A DNA stretch of 31,464 nt, taken from NCBI GenBank assembly GCA_003427395.1, contig BFEA01000004.1:7193392-7224855 (forward strand), read 5' to 3'. Position 1 is the stretch's first letter. The number at the start of each line of letters is the position of its first letter. Made by a program: the position numbers and the translations under genes. Source of the DNA: Chara braunii. Its lineage: Eukaryota > Streptophyta > Charophyceae > Charales > Characeae. Below the pieces are notes generated by a model, which was not told the origin of the DNA, did not search any database, and saw only the letters and a list, made by a program, of their open reading frames with translations. This document shows, piece by piece, positions 10,072 to 19,240 of the stretch.

Positions 10072-11016
10072 TGCAAGGAAAATGAGCGATAGCGAATTCC
10101 AGACACCAAGTAGGCGTCATACACATGAAACCAGATAGTCTTGACCTCGAACCAAAAGCAGAATTGCAACTCGAGTTCCACCAAATAAGAGCACAACAAA
10201 AGCTCACAAATGACAATGTTGGAATAGTCTCATCATCATCAACAATGAACCAATGTCGAATTCCTATCTAGCGCTCAGCGCCCAGACTACAAATGGCAGA
10301 TCCTATCTAACCTATCTACAATGCCGCTGGTGACGTCAACAGCTTCCCGAAGTACGAGAAGGTCTCTCGCTTCACTCACAACCTTGATCCCCCACACAGA
10401 TGCCACGTGCACCCAAGGACCACCATGCGCCCCATCCAGCATCTCGCAGGCCAGCTCGGCTATGGCTGCCTGCGTGTGCCTTGCTCGCCCGTGAGCGCTT
10501 GGGCGCTTGCCTGCTGATAGCGCAGCAGCGCTTGCGCAGCATGTAGCAAGTGCCCAACGTCGAATGCGGAAGCAGACACTTTCCTTTATGGAATTGGCCT
10601 GCTTGCTGCGCTGGGGCCCTGCCCAGAAGCTTCTGGTAGGCCCCAAGTTGCTGAGCCCCTTTCCCAAGGAATCCGACACAGGGCCTGGGGTGGTTACCCG
10701 TGTCCAACTGCCAGCGGCCTGTGTTCAGTCCATGCCCCGTGTCTGGCCCAGGGCCTGCCTCAGATACATNNNNNNNNNNNNNNNNNNNNNNNNNNNNNNN
10801 NNNNNNNNNNNNNNCTGCCTCAGATACATTTGAAAAAGGCAGGCAGGGCCTGGGCTCACTCAACCAACTGGCGCTGCGCAACTGCCTGAATTTCCCAGTT
10901 GCGTGGAAAGCCCAAAAATAGGCCTCTCGTCACTTGTCAGGCCCGCCTTCACTTAGGGCGGCTGTTCTTAGTGAAAACAGGGCCCAGTATGGCTTATCGA
11001 GGCCTTGAGCTTCGCA
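10072..11016 (-). repeat. Gypsy-A 5' LTR (right copy)
   Basis: 945 bp as assembled, TGCAAGG to TTCGCA on the plus strand, a direct copy of 2794-3692. Without the 45-N gap and the 15 bp repeated at its edges it would be about 885 bp, close to the 899 bp of the partner. This LTR should carry the element's promoter, firing leftwards; I could not pick a convincing TATA box. Confidence 0.95.
10770..10814. other. Assembly gap (45 N), probably artefactual
   Basis: The 15 bases CTGCCTCAGATACAT stand on both sides of the N run. In the partner LTR (3490-3510) they occur once and the sequence continues without a break. This is the pattern of two contigs with an unmerged overlap. Confidence 0.85.
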
Positions 11017-11020
11017 GAAG
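11017..11020. repeat. Target-site duplication of gypsy-A, right copy
   Basis: GAAG, matching 2790-2793 on the other side of the element. Confidence 0.7.
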
Positions 11021-11934
11021 AGAAAGGAGGAGAATAAGAAGAAGGCAGATGATCTAAGAAAAAATTGGAGGACAAAAGTTAGCGGATGGAGAAAGAGATG
11101 ACGAAGAAAGAAGAGGAGTTACAAAAATAGTGGGATGTTAAAGAAGAGGAAGACGATGAAGAAGAGGAAGAAGAGGAAGGTTTGGTGAGAAGAGGAAAAA
11201 GAAGACCAGAGGAAGGAGAAGAGAAAGATGATGGTGTGGAGAGTAGCCAGGCTGGACAGTTGAGGCTTCAACAAGTTGAAGATGAGGACTGGGTGGAGAA
11301 ATTTGGGTTCGGCACTGAGATGTCGGAAGAGACGGAGGACGAGAAGAATGATTTTGCAGCGAGGTTGGCAGCGGTCGCTGATGCTGAAGGATGGGATTTG
11401 TTGATTGAAGAAAGGAGGAATATCCTTCTTCAGCGATTGTTGACCCAAAAAAAAAAGGAATATGAAGAGAAGAAAAGATTGGAGGAGGAGGGAGAGAGGC
11501 TCCAACAGAAACTGAGGGAGCAAAAAGGGAAAGAGACCGAAGTGAAAGAAAGTTTGACCCTCCTGACCGACACCTTGCTGCATACCACTCAGGAACTCCC
11601 TGCACTTCAAAAATCCGTAGGGGAATTGGAACGCCATGAAGGAGAGTTCCAAAGTACATGGAACAACTTCCTTTGCACTTGTTCCCGACGAATTGACTAT
11701 AAAATCGTTGATCATGCCTGCCAACTAGATAGTATCTTCACCAAGAAACTTACAAACACGATTGCATCAGTGAGGCTAGGCAAGAGTGGAGGTGGAGATG
11801 GTGGGGATGATGGTGATGATGACAAAGGAGGCAAGGGTCCAAGAAAAGAAGGGGACAGGAAAGGAGATGAAAAGTTGTCTGAGGGAGGAGAGAAAAGAGA
11901 AGATGAAGGTAAAAGTCTTTTGGACATATAACGG
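11021..11934 (+). pseudogene. Gypsy-B gag, charged coiled-coil portion
   Basis: Continues the frame cut at 2793. The first ~160 bases contain TAG stops within an otherwise Lys/Glu-rich reading (KEMTKKEEELQK). From 11182 a 249-codon frame is open: acidic stretch, SSQAGQLRLQQVEDEDWVEKFG, then a long predicted coiled coil of K/E/Q (about residues 75-130), then CTCSRRIDYKIVDHACQLD. It ends in a Gly/Asp/Lys-rich tail (GGGDGGDDGDDDKGGKG) before a stop at 11932. This layout, a coiled coil preceding capsid, fits large gypsy gags; no enzyme motif is present. It overlaps spurious frames on the minus strand. Confidence 0.72.
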
Positions 11935-11959
11935 GGAAAAATAAGAAAATATATTTCAA

Positions 11960-12771
11960 TGGGAGGCAGCGATGGATATGTACCTTTATGCGCAGTTGAA
12001 TCTGTACGGGGATCGTGCACTCATGGCTAGCTCATGCCTAGGTGGTGGCACTGCTAACTATGCCATATCCTTATTGAAGGAGGCAGGCTACACCTCAATG
12101 GTGCAATATTCCTAGCAGACCCTCGTTGAGGATTTCATGAGGTCCCTGGAAGCTAGGTTCGAGGACAAGAACCTGACCCGACGTACGAAGTACTTGATCC
12201 TCAACATTAGTGATCGGAAATGGAACAGTGTGTCTGCACTTAAGGCCACCATGGACGAAGAATTGCAAGGGCACTTCCTGATCCCCTCAGGACCCAACTG
12301 TATCCCCGAACAAAGGAAGAGGGGATGGCATATGAAAAGTTTAGTAAAATCGCGGTAGACCAGGCAGGTTTCCTATTAGAGGCGAACTATTGCCATTATT
12401 GGAGAAATTTGCAAAAAGGGAACCGCTGGAGGAAGAAGACCATATATGGAAATATAGAAGGTAAGGACAGTCTTCTAGTCCCGTTCGAAGAAGGGGAAGT
12501 TGAGTCACTTCCTTATGAACAGATAGATTATGGACTGAAGGACCAAAACAACAGCCAAGTATCCCAAGGGGGGGACTATGCGGCTGCTGCAGCTTGTGGG
12601 GGAGGGCGACAAGGTAGAGGCGGCAGCCGAAGAGCCGCTACTCAAAGGGGTAGTGGTGAAGGTAGCTACTACGTGGGTGGTAGGGGTGATGGTCCCTCGC
12701 AAGGTGGTCAAGGTTCTCCCTTCAATTGCGAAAGAGGTAAAGGTTGCAAGCCTTACCCAACGTGCTAACTA
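11960..12771 (+). pseudogene. Gypsy-B gag, capsid-like and RGG-rich C-terminal portion
   Basis: A capsid-like reading (MASSCLGGGTANYAISLLKE, then VEDFMRSLEARFEDKNLTRR and SVSALKATMDEELQG) runs to about 12358 with one stop near 12114. A second frame (12325-12768, 147 codons) continues with a Trp/Cys/His-containing segment and a basic Gly/Arg-rich tail (GGGRQGRGGSRRAATQRG) like the nucleic-acid-binding end of gag. At least one frameshift joins them. Assignment is by position before protease and by composition; I do not see a canonical CCHC knuckle. Confidence 0.7.
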
Positions 12772-13490
12772 GGCACCCTCCTGCCTAAAGGTCCCAATTG
12801 AAGAGAATGACGTAGGGCCCCACCTAGCTAGCTGTCCAGAGGTCGCTTGTGCTAGGATCTCTCTAGCTGGCTCCCTCACAAGCGTTCGTGATGAGCTGAT
12901 CACTCATATCCAAACCTGGGCTGAAATGAAGGAAAAGTCAAAGGGACAACACATAATAGCAGATGTAGAAATTAGTAGCGAGTGAGTAGGCGCATTGGTT
13001 GATAGTGGATCAACGCGTAGCTACATTAGCCGCATAGGATTGCAGAAAATGCATCTCGGCATGAAAGTAAAGAAGTTATAGACGAACCATTAGTGAGCAA
13101 ACTGGCCGATAATTGAGAAATGATCGTGAGGGAGTATGTCGAAGGGGTAAAGGCATACTTCCGGTTGGACGGGGGGACAAAGGTAGAAAAAGTTTTGCAT
13201 TCCTTGACCCTCTTGGTGGAGGATACCCTTCCCTTTGATTTAATCCTAGGGACAAACTGGGAAAATGTTGCATACGCCGACATTAAGATGGGAGAGCATG
13301 AGTGCTGGCTGGCCAGTCCCGGACGTGGGAAAAAGAAAACGCGTTTATTCCATGAGACTGACGTAAAGAACAATTTGTGCATTTGTTGTATGAGTGCCCC
13401 TACGTTCGCTAGGCACGTTGTCGGCGCGAATACCCTTACAAGGGTATCCGCCCTGGTTTTTGCAAGTGACAGAGAAATAGCTTTGATTTA
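12772..13490 (+). pseudogene. Gypsy-B retropepsin-like protease
   Basis: The active-site motif GALVDSGSTRSYIS is readable at about 12990-13035, with the catalytic Asp codon at 13001-13003; two stops follow near 13080-13110. The next frame (13120-13490) has the C-terminal half, ending in PFDLILGTNWENVAYADI, the conserved D-x-I-L-G-x-x-W segment of gypsy proteases. Further on it reads SALVFASDREIALI and stops at 13489. RT should follow within a few dozen codons, but it is found only at 20938. The catalytic motif itself is intact, unlike that of gypsy-A, yet the gene is broken by stops. Confidence 0.82.
13430..13447. repeat. Perfect 8-bp inverted repeat
   Basis: ATACCCTT-AC-AAGGGTAT, a two-base-loop palindrome near the end of gypsy-B protease and about 45 bp before the noncoding block starts. 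It may be chance or a fold point for rearrangement. Confidence 0.6.
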
Positions 13491-13599
13491 AAATTCAAGT
13501 ATACCGCGCTAGGCGCGACTGCGTCTGTGACCTACGTTGACTGGATGGTTGACTATAATAGAGATTGCGTGGGCGCGCAGGTTTAGGGCGCGCGTGATT

Positions 13600-13617
13600 T
13601 TTTTTTTTGTTGTTGAT
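13600..13617. repeat. T-rich tract
   Basis: Run of about 12 T. It could be a poly(A) tail of something retroposed on the minus strand, but no element body is recognisable to its right. Confidence 0.6.
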
Positions 13618-14145
13618 CATAAAGCCGGCGCGGACATCGGTCGTTCTGTTTAATGATATTATCATTATTTGTTTATCTTTGATTAAGCAGGGATTAAGGA
13701 TACTTTTCTTTTGATTGGTACGGTTGACCGAGGCGAATGCGCATGCGAGGATGACGGCATCGACAGCGACGGTGCGACCTTGTGCGGTAAATGGGGCGGC
13801 GTAGGATGGCGCACGGGGGCGGCCACGGCACGGTTTGGGTAGGCCGGCGCGAATACTTAGCGGTCGTGGGTTTGGTTGCAGGCAGGGACGATGCCCAGGC
13901 CGTTTTCCTGGCCTAGGCACTGCGCCGCATCACCTTATATTGGGTTTCGCGTGGGCTAATGCCAGACTTGGGCCTAGCCCTATTGGTTCGGTATCGGGTT
14001 CGTGAGACGAAGGTTCAGGGATCGAAGACGAGCGGCGACAACGCGGGAATATCAGAGTGGCGCGGAGGGACCGAGGGGTTGAGGGCCTGGCGGGGCTATC
14101 CCCCTTGGTTTTGCCGTCGGCGGCGTCAGGACGAAGCCAATGGTC

Positions 14146-14183
14146 ATTTTTTTTCGAGTTTTTTTTTATTTTTTGTTTTGACT
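14146..14183. repeat. T-rich tract
   Basis: Interrupted T runs (TTTTTTTTCGAGTTTTTTTTT and further T-rich bases). Same uncertainty as the tract at 13600. Confidence 0.6.
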
Positions 14184-14738
14184 TTTCGTAAGTAGGGCAG
14201 GACGCCGGCCACGGACGGCCATCACGGTAGTCGAGGACCTTAAGCGCACGTCTCTTTTGGTTGACTGGCGGATTCAGGCGTGCTTGAAATACCGGTAAAG
14301 TCCCCTCGACCTTATCCGTCTTGAAAATACGGACCGAGGAGCCCGACGTGCATGCAAGCCAGTGGATTATTAGCCCACAAGGAGGAGGAAAGCCGAGTGG
14401 CGCGGACCCCTTGCGAATGTGCCGACCACCCCGCCGTGATTTGCCGTAAGGGGCTTGAGGGTGTGCGTGCCCGTGAGGCATAGAAAGAGGGTGGGCCAGG
14501 CATCAGGGTGTGCCGCGGGCAGCATAAATTTGCCGCGCGAAGCCCCCCCCCCACTTTGGTTTCCAGGACCCAGTTGAATATTTGCCCCTACCGCCAAGAT
14601 CTGTTTTAATCCCGGTCCATTCGGGCATGTGCCTAGCCCGCGGCGCAGGTTTCAAGGTGGTGCCTGTCTTCCACCAATAGGCCTGGGGCAAAGGCCGAGC
14701 CGCCTTTGGTGGTGCCGTGGGGCAATGCCACGGTGGAA

Positions 14739-14835
14739 GTCCCTCAGGACATCCGTTAAAATTGGAACGATATACAAAAGATTAGCATGGCCCTTGCACG
14801 AGGATGACACGCATAAGTCGGGAGGGGGTCCGAAG
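14739..14835 (+). ncRNA. U6 snRNA-like sequence, probable pseudogene
   Basis: Matches plant U6 across most of its length: short 5' stem-loop (GTCC...GGAC, shorter than normal), ATCCGTTAAAATTGGAACGA, AGATTAGCATGG with the AGC triad, the internal stem-loop, and GGATGACACGCATAA. U6 is the catalytic RNA of the spliceosome. Three changes fall in the ACAGAGA box region that recognises the 5' splice site (here ATACAAAAG in place of ACAGAGAAG). The 3' end is altered (GAGGGGGTCC rather than GAAATGGTCC) and lacks the terminating T run. Upstream I see neither the plant USE nor a TATA box near -30. A retroposed or decayed copy is most likely; a divergent functional variant is the alternative. Confidence 0.82.
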
Positions 14836-14881
14836 GCCGAAGCTCTTGTTTGGCACTTCGACCGTCCGTCGGGCTGCACAG

Positions 14882-14918
14882 TTCGGAAGAACCGATGTTG
14901 ACGCCAACATCGGCCGAA
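14882..14918 (+). other. Stable bulged hairpin downstream of the U6-like sequence
   Basis: CCGATGTTG (14892-14900) and CAACATCGG (14905-14913) form a perfect 9-bp stem around ACGC. An outer TTCGG/CCGAA stem extends it by 5 bp across a one-sided AAGAA bulge. It begins about 47 bases after the end of the U6-like part. It has no T run after it, so it is not a standard terminator. Confidence 0.7.
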
Positions 14919-15740
14919 GAAGCGGGCAGCGGGCAACGAGCGACGGGCGGATGGCTATTGCGTAGCGCTGCGCTAATGTAGTAAGGAGAAGTGCAGAGTG
15001 GCAGCAAGGCAGTGGGGGAGCGGACGGATCGCCGGGCGACAACACAGCCGAGGGAGCGAACTCGGCGGGCGGGCGGCAGAACGAGCAGATGGCAGGCCGG
15101 GCGCAGTAACGGAGGAGGATGAACCCGGTGCGAATCCGGGGCAAATACGTGCACGAGAGAGATGGCGGGGTGATGGGCCAGGCGCAGCGGTGATGGTGAG
15201 GAGGTGACTCGGGGCGCCGGTAAGGCGGTGCTAAGGCAGGGGATTGGGCGCAGACTGGACGGAGGATAGAGGAGGGGGAACGAACGTGGACGCATTCTTG
15301 CATCGGGTGCATTCAAAAACAGGGGTGGCAAAGAGAGTAGTCGGGCGCAGTTAAGGAGGCGTGGCTCTCTCAATCTTGAGTGGAATCGAGAGAGCAAAGA
15401 GGCGATTCCGGGGCTTTCGACCCCCCGACGAATCAGATGGTAGTACTGGATTTAGCGCTAAGTTAGTAGAGATAGAGATTAGTAGAGAAGGGGATGCGCC
15501 GGGGCTATGGCGAAGGGGCGGGAGTGACGAGAAGGAAAACGGGAAAACCACCCGACCCTTGAAGGAAACGAGCAGGGAGAGAGCCTACCCGGGGGGTTCA
15601 GGCCATGGCGACCCGGAATCCGACGTTAGTTTTAGGTGAAGGTTAGCATAAGAGGAGGTCAGTGGAAGACTGTGTGCGCGGAGTGATGGTGGACGGCAAC
15701 GAAGAGGAAGGGTGAAAACGTGATAAGTCGGTCATTACTT

Positions 15741-15996
15741 GACCGTTTTTGACGAACCAAGATCGGTTCCGGGGGTTTTAGGCCGGGGCGAGAATGGTTG
15801 TGAAGTCAGATTAGGGAGGGGGTAAGTGGAATTGAAGTTAGAAGGGAGAGTGAACCTAGACTGAGAAGTGTGCCGGGTGCATGCAGCGAAGTGGAGGTGG
15901 GGTAAAAGGAAAAGGGGGGGGGAGGAATCGTCTCGTTTCGGTCGTCTGTAGACCGTTTTTGGAGATCCAAGAGGCCAAAACGGGGTTTTTGGCCAT
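15741..15996. repeat. Diverged direct repeat, period 210 bp
   Basis: Two copies (15741-15786 and 15951-15996) both read GACCGTTTTTG, then an A-rich AACCAAG/ATCCAAG word, then GGTTTTNGGCC-like sequence. Possibly part of a larger diverged duplication; related G-rich words occur near 15405 and 15595. Confidence 0.5.
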
Positions 15997-16142
15997 TGCG
16001 AACATAATGGCGATGTTGTCCTTGACTGTAGGCTAGTGTTCTAGCTGAAATAGGTGTTAGCCGTTGCGCCCAGAAGAGAATATCAGTCGCAAAAGTATAA
16101 CGATGTACCTCCCCGTGCACTAGGGGAGGATTCGTTCGGGCT

Positions 16143-16182
16143 GTTTTTTTTGTTCTTTTCTTCTTCTTCTTTTTTTTCTTAC
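16143..16182. repeat. T/C-rich tract
   Basis: Polypyrimidine stretch with T runs and TTC repeats. It could be an A-rich tail on the minus strand, but no element is recognised to its right. Confidence 0.6.
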
Positions 16183-17792
16183 TCATTCTGACGACGAGAG
16201 TTGCATGAGGCAAGCCGCGGGGGTGGGAACTCACCTGTTAGCCGGTGTGTCGCTCCGCCTGCCGATGGAAGAATCCCCTCCGCTTTGCCCCTCGAGTAGG
16301 CGCTCGACAGTTTCGTGCACCCGACTATGTCTTAAGTAAGAGATTCATCCGATCTTGCCCGTCGTATCACCGGTGACAGTGGGAGGCCGACTGCAGGGCT
16401 GAAAACTTACCTGGTAAGGGGCCGCTCGGGTAGGGATGTCTGTGCTGCCTGGCTCAGTGGGCAGCAGTCTGCGGAGTCCAGTCGTGATGTGAGATGGCCG
16501 GGTGCTGATTTGCCCCGTATTGGAGATGTGGACGTTCCCGACTGGGCTCTGCTGCTACCCTGCTGCCCGTGCCCGGTTGCCTTCACCGGAGGTTCCTTGC
16601 AGATGTGCACGCTGTACGGTGTAGCGCTGCTATTGCCACATGCTCTGCCGCTTCGCTGTCGTGCCGTCTGTGGTTGCTACTCGTGCACCTGGGGGTTGGT
16701 TGCCTTGTTGCTGATGCCCTGTGCCGCACTGCTGCCCCTGCCACAGCCAGAACTACGCCATTTCTGAGTCATTCATGGCCCATCAGGTGGGAGGAGGCAG
16801 CGATTGTGTTGTTGCGCACGGCCGCCCGGGCTTGGGCTGATTCGATGTGGTGTGCTGCTACGGTGCCCTTCCTTGCTGCACACAAGTGTTGAACGCGCTG
16901 GGGCATTAGCGTTATTGCCAATTCCACTGCATTTCGGGCGTTATGCGGTTATAGCGAAGTGCTAGACTGTTGCTGGGTATAATTACTAGACATAGTTGTT
17001 GGGCACTAATGTTGAGCGGACTGGTTTAGCCATTGAAGGTTAACTTTTCAGGCTGTGTAGCGGCAGACTAGTCAAAAGCTATAGCGAGAGAATAAGGGAG
17101 GAGGGGGCGTACTCTATGGAACTCAGTCGAACTAGGCTGCGTAGTGAGGGTTTGGACTAGGGAGGCGACATTGTAGCTTGAGGAAGGGGGTTATCGCTGC
17201 GAACTAGGAGGTCGTCACAAAGTCAGCAACTAGCGGCTTGACTTCAGTTGACCGGCGACCGCGTGCTTTGGTCATCATTGCGGGGCCCTCAGGCGACTGA
17301 AGGTATCCAGGCCCTCTCGCGCGAGTCTGAGAGCACCCCTTTTGTATTTGAGAGCCTCAAACCTTCTGCCTCTACCCTTCTTACTCTAAGTCTAGTCTGT
17401 TGGTTCTGAGAGGAAGGCGGCAGGCGCGATTGCAACCAGTAAGACTGCAGCAAGACTCTGTGGGGAGTCAGCCCACCGATTGTGGGAGCTCTGCCGGAAC
17501 TCAGGAGGAGTTCTGGAGGCAGGGAACTTAGAGGTAACCTTTACTTTCCCTTTTAAACCTTGTATAACCCCTATCTATATACCTCCCTGTGTGTTGATTG
17601 ATTGAGCTGTATGCAACACTTACTTTGACTTTGGATTGACTTTCAGGACACAAATCAGACCAACTAAAGGAATGTTTGTATAATGACAATTTCAGTTTCT
17701 TGATTGTCTGAAGGCAGATTGTCACAAGGGGTTGCATCAGGGGGAAGGTTGGGAGGAAGGCAGTTTTGCTTGCGATTGAACGAGTCTTATAG
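16183..17792. other. Unannotated stretch within the noncoding block
   Basis: GC-rich to about 17400, then AT-rich. The overlapping plus-strand frames at 16489-16892 are Cys/Leu/Ala-rich because of CTG/TGC-rich DNA and show no domain. I see no RNA gene or repeat that I can defend. Confidence 0.55.
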
Positions 17793-18622
17793 GGTCAGGC
17801 ATTGTTTCTAAGATGAATGGCCTGACTGCTATGTTTTGTTCTGTTTTCTGAAGAACCAAGCATTGTTTCTAAGATGAATGGCTTGGTTGCTGTGTTTCTT
17901 TAATTATGCCAGACATTGTTTCTAAGATGAATGGCCTGACTACTTATTTCTGAGAGGTATTGCTTGCTTGAGTTTTGAGGGTCAGACATTGTTTCTAAGA
18001 TGAATGGTCTGGCCGCTGTTTACTTAGGTGGTTTCTGAACAGTCTCTGGGTCAGACCCAGGGGACTCTGCTTTTTTTATGTGCTGAAAGAGGGGGAGCTG
18101 AGCATTGTTTCTAAGATGAATGGCTCATCTTTCCTTGGTTGTTCTATTATGAGGGAGGATTCAGGCCAAAGGACTAGACATTGTTTCTAAGATGAATGGT
18201 CTAAGTCTGAGGCCTCAGGACCATAATGAGAACAAAGGAATAGGATTCTCTATATTGTGATATATGTATGTACTTATATACGAACAAGGCTAGCCAGACA
18301 TTGTTTCTAAGATGAATGGCCTGACTATTAGCCCTATCACAAGCGAAGAGAGTATAATCAAGAGCTATAACTGGAAGTAACCTAGGCAGGCTGAGCATTG
18401 TTTCTAAGATGAATGGCTCAGCCTTATGCCCTCCTTTTGAAGACTAAGGTGCACAAAGGTATATATAACTTGGTTATTTAAACAGTTCAGGGCGACTAAG
18501 CATGGTTTCTAAGATGAATGGCTTAGTCACATGCCCAACGAAGAGAAAAGTAGTTGTGCAACCTGTTCGTGTATAACTAAGGCAGAGGGCTGACATTGTT
18601 TCTAAGATGAATGGCCAGTCCC
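17793..18622 (+). repeat. Array of ten hairpins with invariant core and covarying stems
   Basis: A 20-nt core, ATTGTTTCTAAGATGAATGG, starts at 17801, 17862, 17915, 17988, 18104, 18180, 18300, 18397, 18502 and 18595. Nine copies are identical over the first 17 bases; the ninth has ATGG for ATTG. Each core is flanked by 5-8 bases that pair with each other but differ between units: GTCAGGC/GCCTGAC, ACCAAGC/GCTTGGT, GGTCAGAC/GTCTGGCC (one G-T pair), GGCTGAGC/GCTCAGCC, GACTAAGC/GCTTAGTC, with A-C mismatches in units 3, 7 and 10 and shorter stems in 5 and 6. ATT/AAT in the core extends the stem past a one-base bulge, leaving a 12-nt loop. Spacing is 53-120 bp and the spacers are mostly unalike, though ATGCCC/AGCCC follows several late units. 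No protein frame spans it. Confidence 0.95.
18042..18071 (+). other. Extra imperfect hairpin inside the array
   Basis: AGTCTCTGGGT-CAG-ACCCAGGGGACT pairs over about ten positions, with a small asymmetry, between the fourth and fifth array units. It lacks the array core. It may be a degenerate unit or unrelated. Confidence 0.5.
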
Positions 18623-18907
18623 AATGCCCTATGTAAGCAGGGTATAAAGGGTTAAATAATTGAAAGACTATGAACTATTGTTTGCTAAATTAACTTGGGG
18701 TGGCGAGAGTACTTACCTTTGTGGTTTGGCCTGCATGTGGCTGAGTGAGGTTACTACTTGGTCTGAGTTTTAGTTGACAGGTAGTTGCTTTAGAGGCTCG
18801 CCACATGCTAGAGCGATAGGAGTTAGCTCAATTTCTGTATTTTTTGGGCTAAGTTTTTTTTACTTAGATCAGTTCTCGCATTTTTTGAGATCTTTTGTTA
18901 TACTTGG

Positions 18908-19240
18908 CTTTGTATAAATCTTGGTAAGCCACTTTTCCTACGGGAAGCGCTGCCAAAATTTCTGCAAATCCACGGAGTTAGTCGACTTTTGACTTTTCAA
19001 AGTTCAAATTGTCTAAAGTTCATATATGACTCAGTAAAAATTTGGAAAGCCTCCTTTTCTAAAGGGAGTGCTGCCCAAATTTTTGTTAATTCAGGGAGTT
19101 GGACAAAATTGGACTTTGGAAAGTCAAAGACTAATTCTGTTTTCATATTCGGGCTGATATAAATTATGGAAAGGCACTTTTCCTACAGGAAGCGCTGCCG
19201 AAATTTTCTTCGTTTAAAGGAGATAGGTTATATTTTGACA
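18908..19240 (+). repeat. Three diverged copies of a ~120-bp tandem unit
   Basis: Units start near 18908, 19027 and 19152. Each reads roughly TATAAATNTTGGAAAGCC, then CTTTTCCTACNGGAAGCGCTGCC, then AAATTT. The TTCC...GGAA inverted repeat is kept in units 1 and 3 and altered in unit 2 (CTCC...GGAG), again pairing. A GGAGTTAG/GGAGTTGG/GGAGATAGG word follows 15-20 bases later. It lies about 300 bp after the hairpin array. Coding potential is absent. Confidence 0.85.

Larger units (their letters stand above)
2794..11016 (-). mobile_element. Complete Ty3/gypsy retrotransposon (gypsy-A), minus strand
   Basis: An 8.2-kb element with all structural landmarks. Two direct LTRs (2794-3692 and 10072-11016) begin TG and end CA; a PBS sits inside the right LTR and a polypurine tract inside the left LTR, fixing minus-strand orientation; a 4-bp duplication flanks it. 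From right to left it encodes gag, retropepsin, RT, RNase H and integrase. Gag, protease and pol up to the integrase core fall in one reading frame, suggesting an ancestral single polyprotein, now broken by stops and at least one frameshift. It is inserted in gypsy-B gag, so it is younger than gypsy-B. By eye the first ~330 bp of the LTRs differ by about ten substitutions and two small indels. Confidence 0.95.

Noticed and set aside
15116-15140. tRNA T-arm (CCCGG-TGCGAAT-CCGGG)
   Set aside because: The T-loop is off by one base and no matching acceptor stem, D-arm or anticodon arm is found upstream.
16219-16440. U1 snRNA, because of AACTTACCTGG at 16406 and AACTCACCTG at 16219
   Set aside because: Only the short 5' word matches. 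The following sequence lacks the U1 stem-loops and Sm site that I would expect.
16489-16892. Cys/Leu-rich plus-strand frames that could be a secreted peptide
   Set aside because: The composition follows from CTG/TGC-rich DNA, frames overlap, and nothing supports a start or a family.
17793-18622. CRISPR-like array (short direct repeats with unlike spacers)
   Set aside because: The surrounding sequence is eukaryotic retroelement DNA, spacing is irregular (53-120 bp), and the bases bordering the core vary and pair with each other, unlike CRISPR repeats. No cas-like protein is present.
17793-18622. Box C/D snoRNA cluster, because the core has AAGATGA and some units have CTGA
   Set aside because: The CTGA word is part of the variable stem and absent in many units, and the spacing between the two words is only a few bases, not that of a guide snoRNA.
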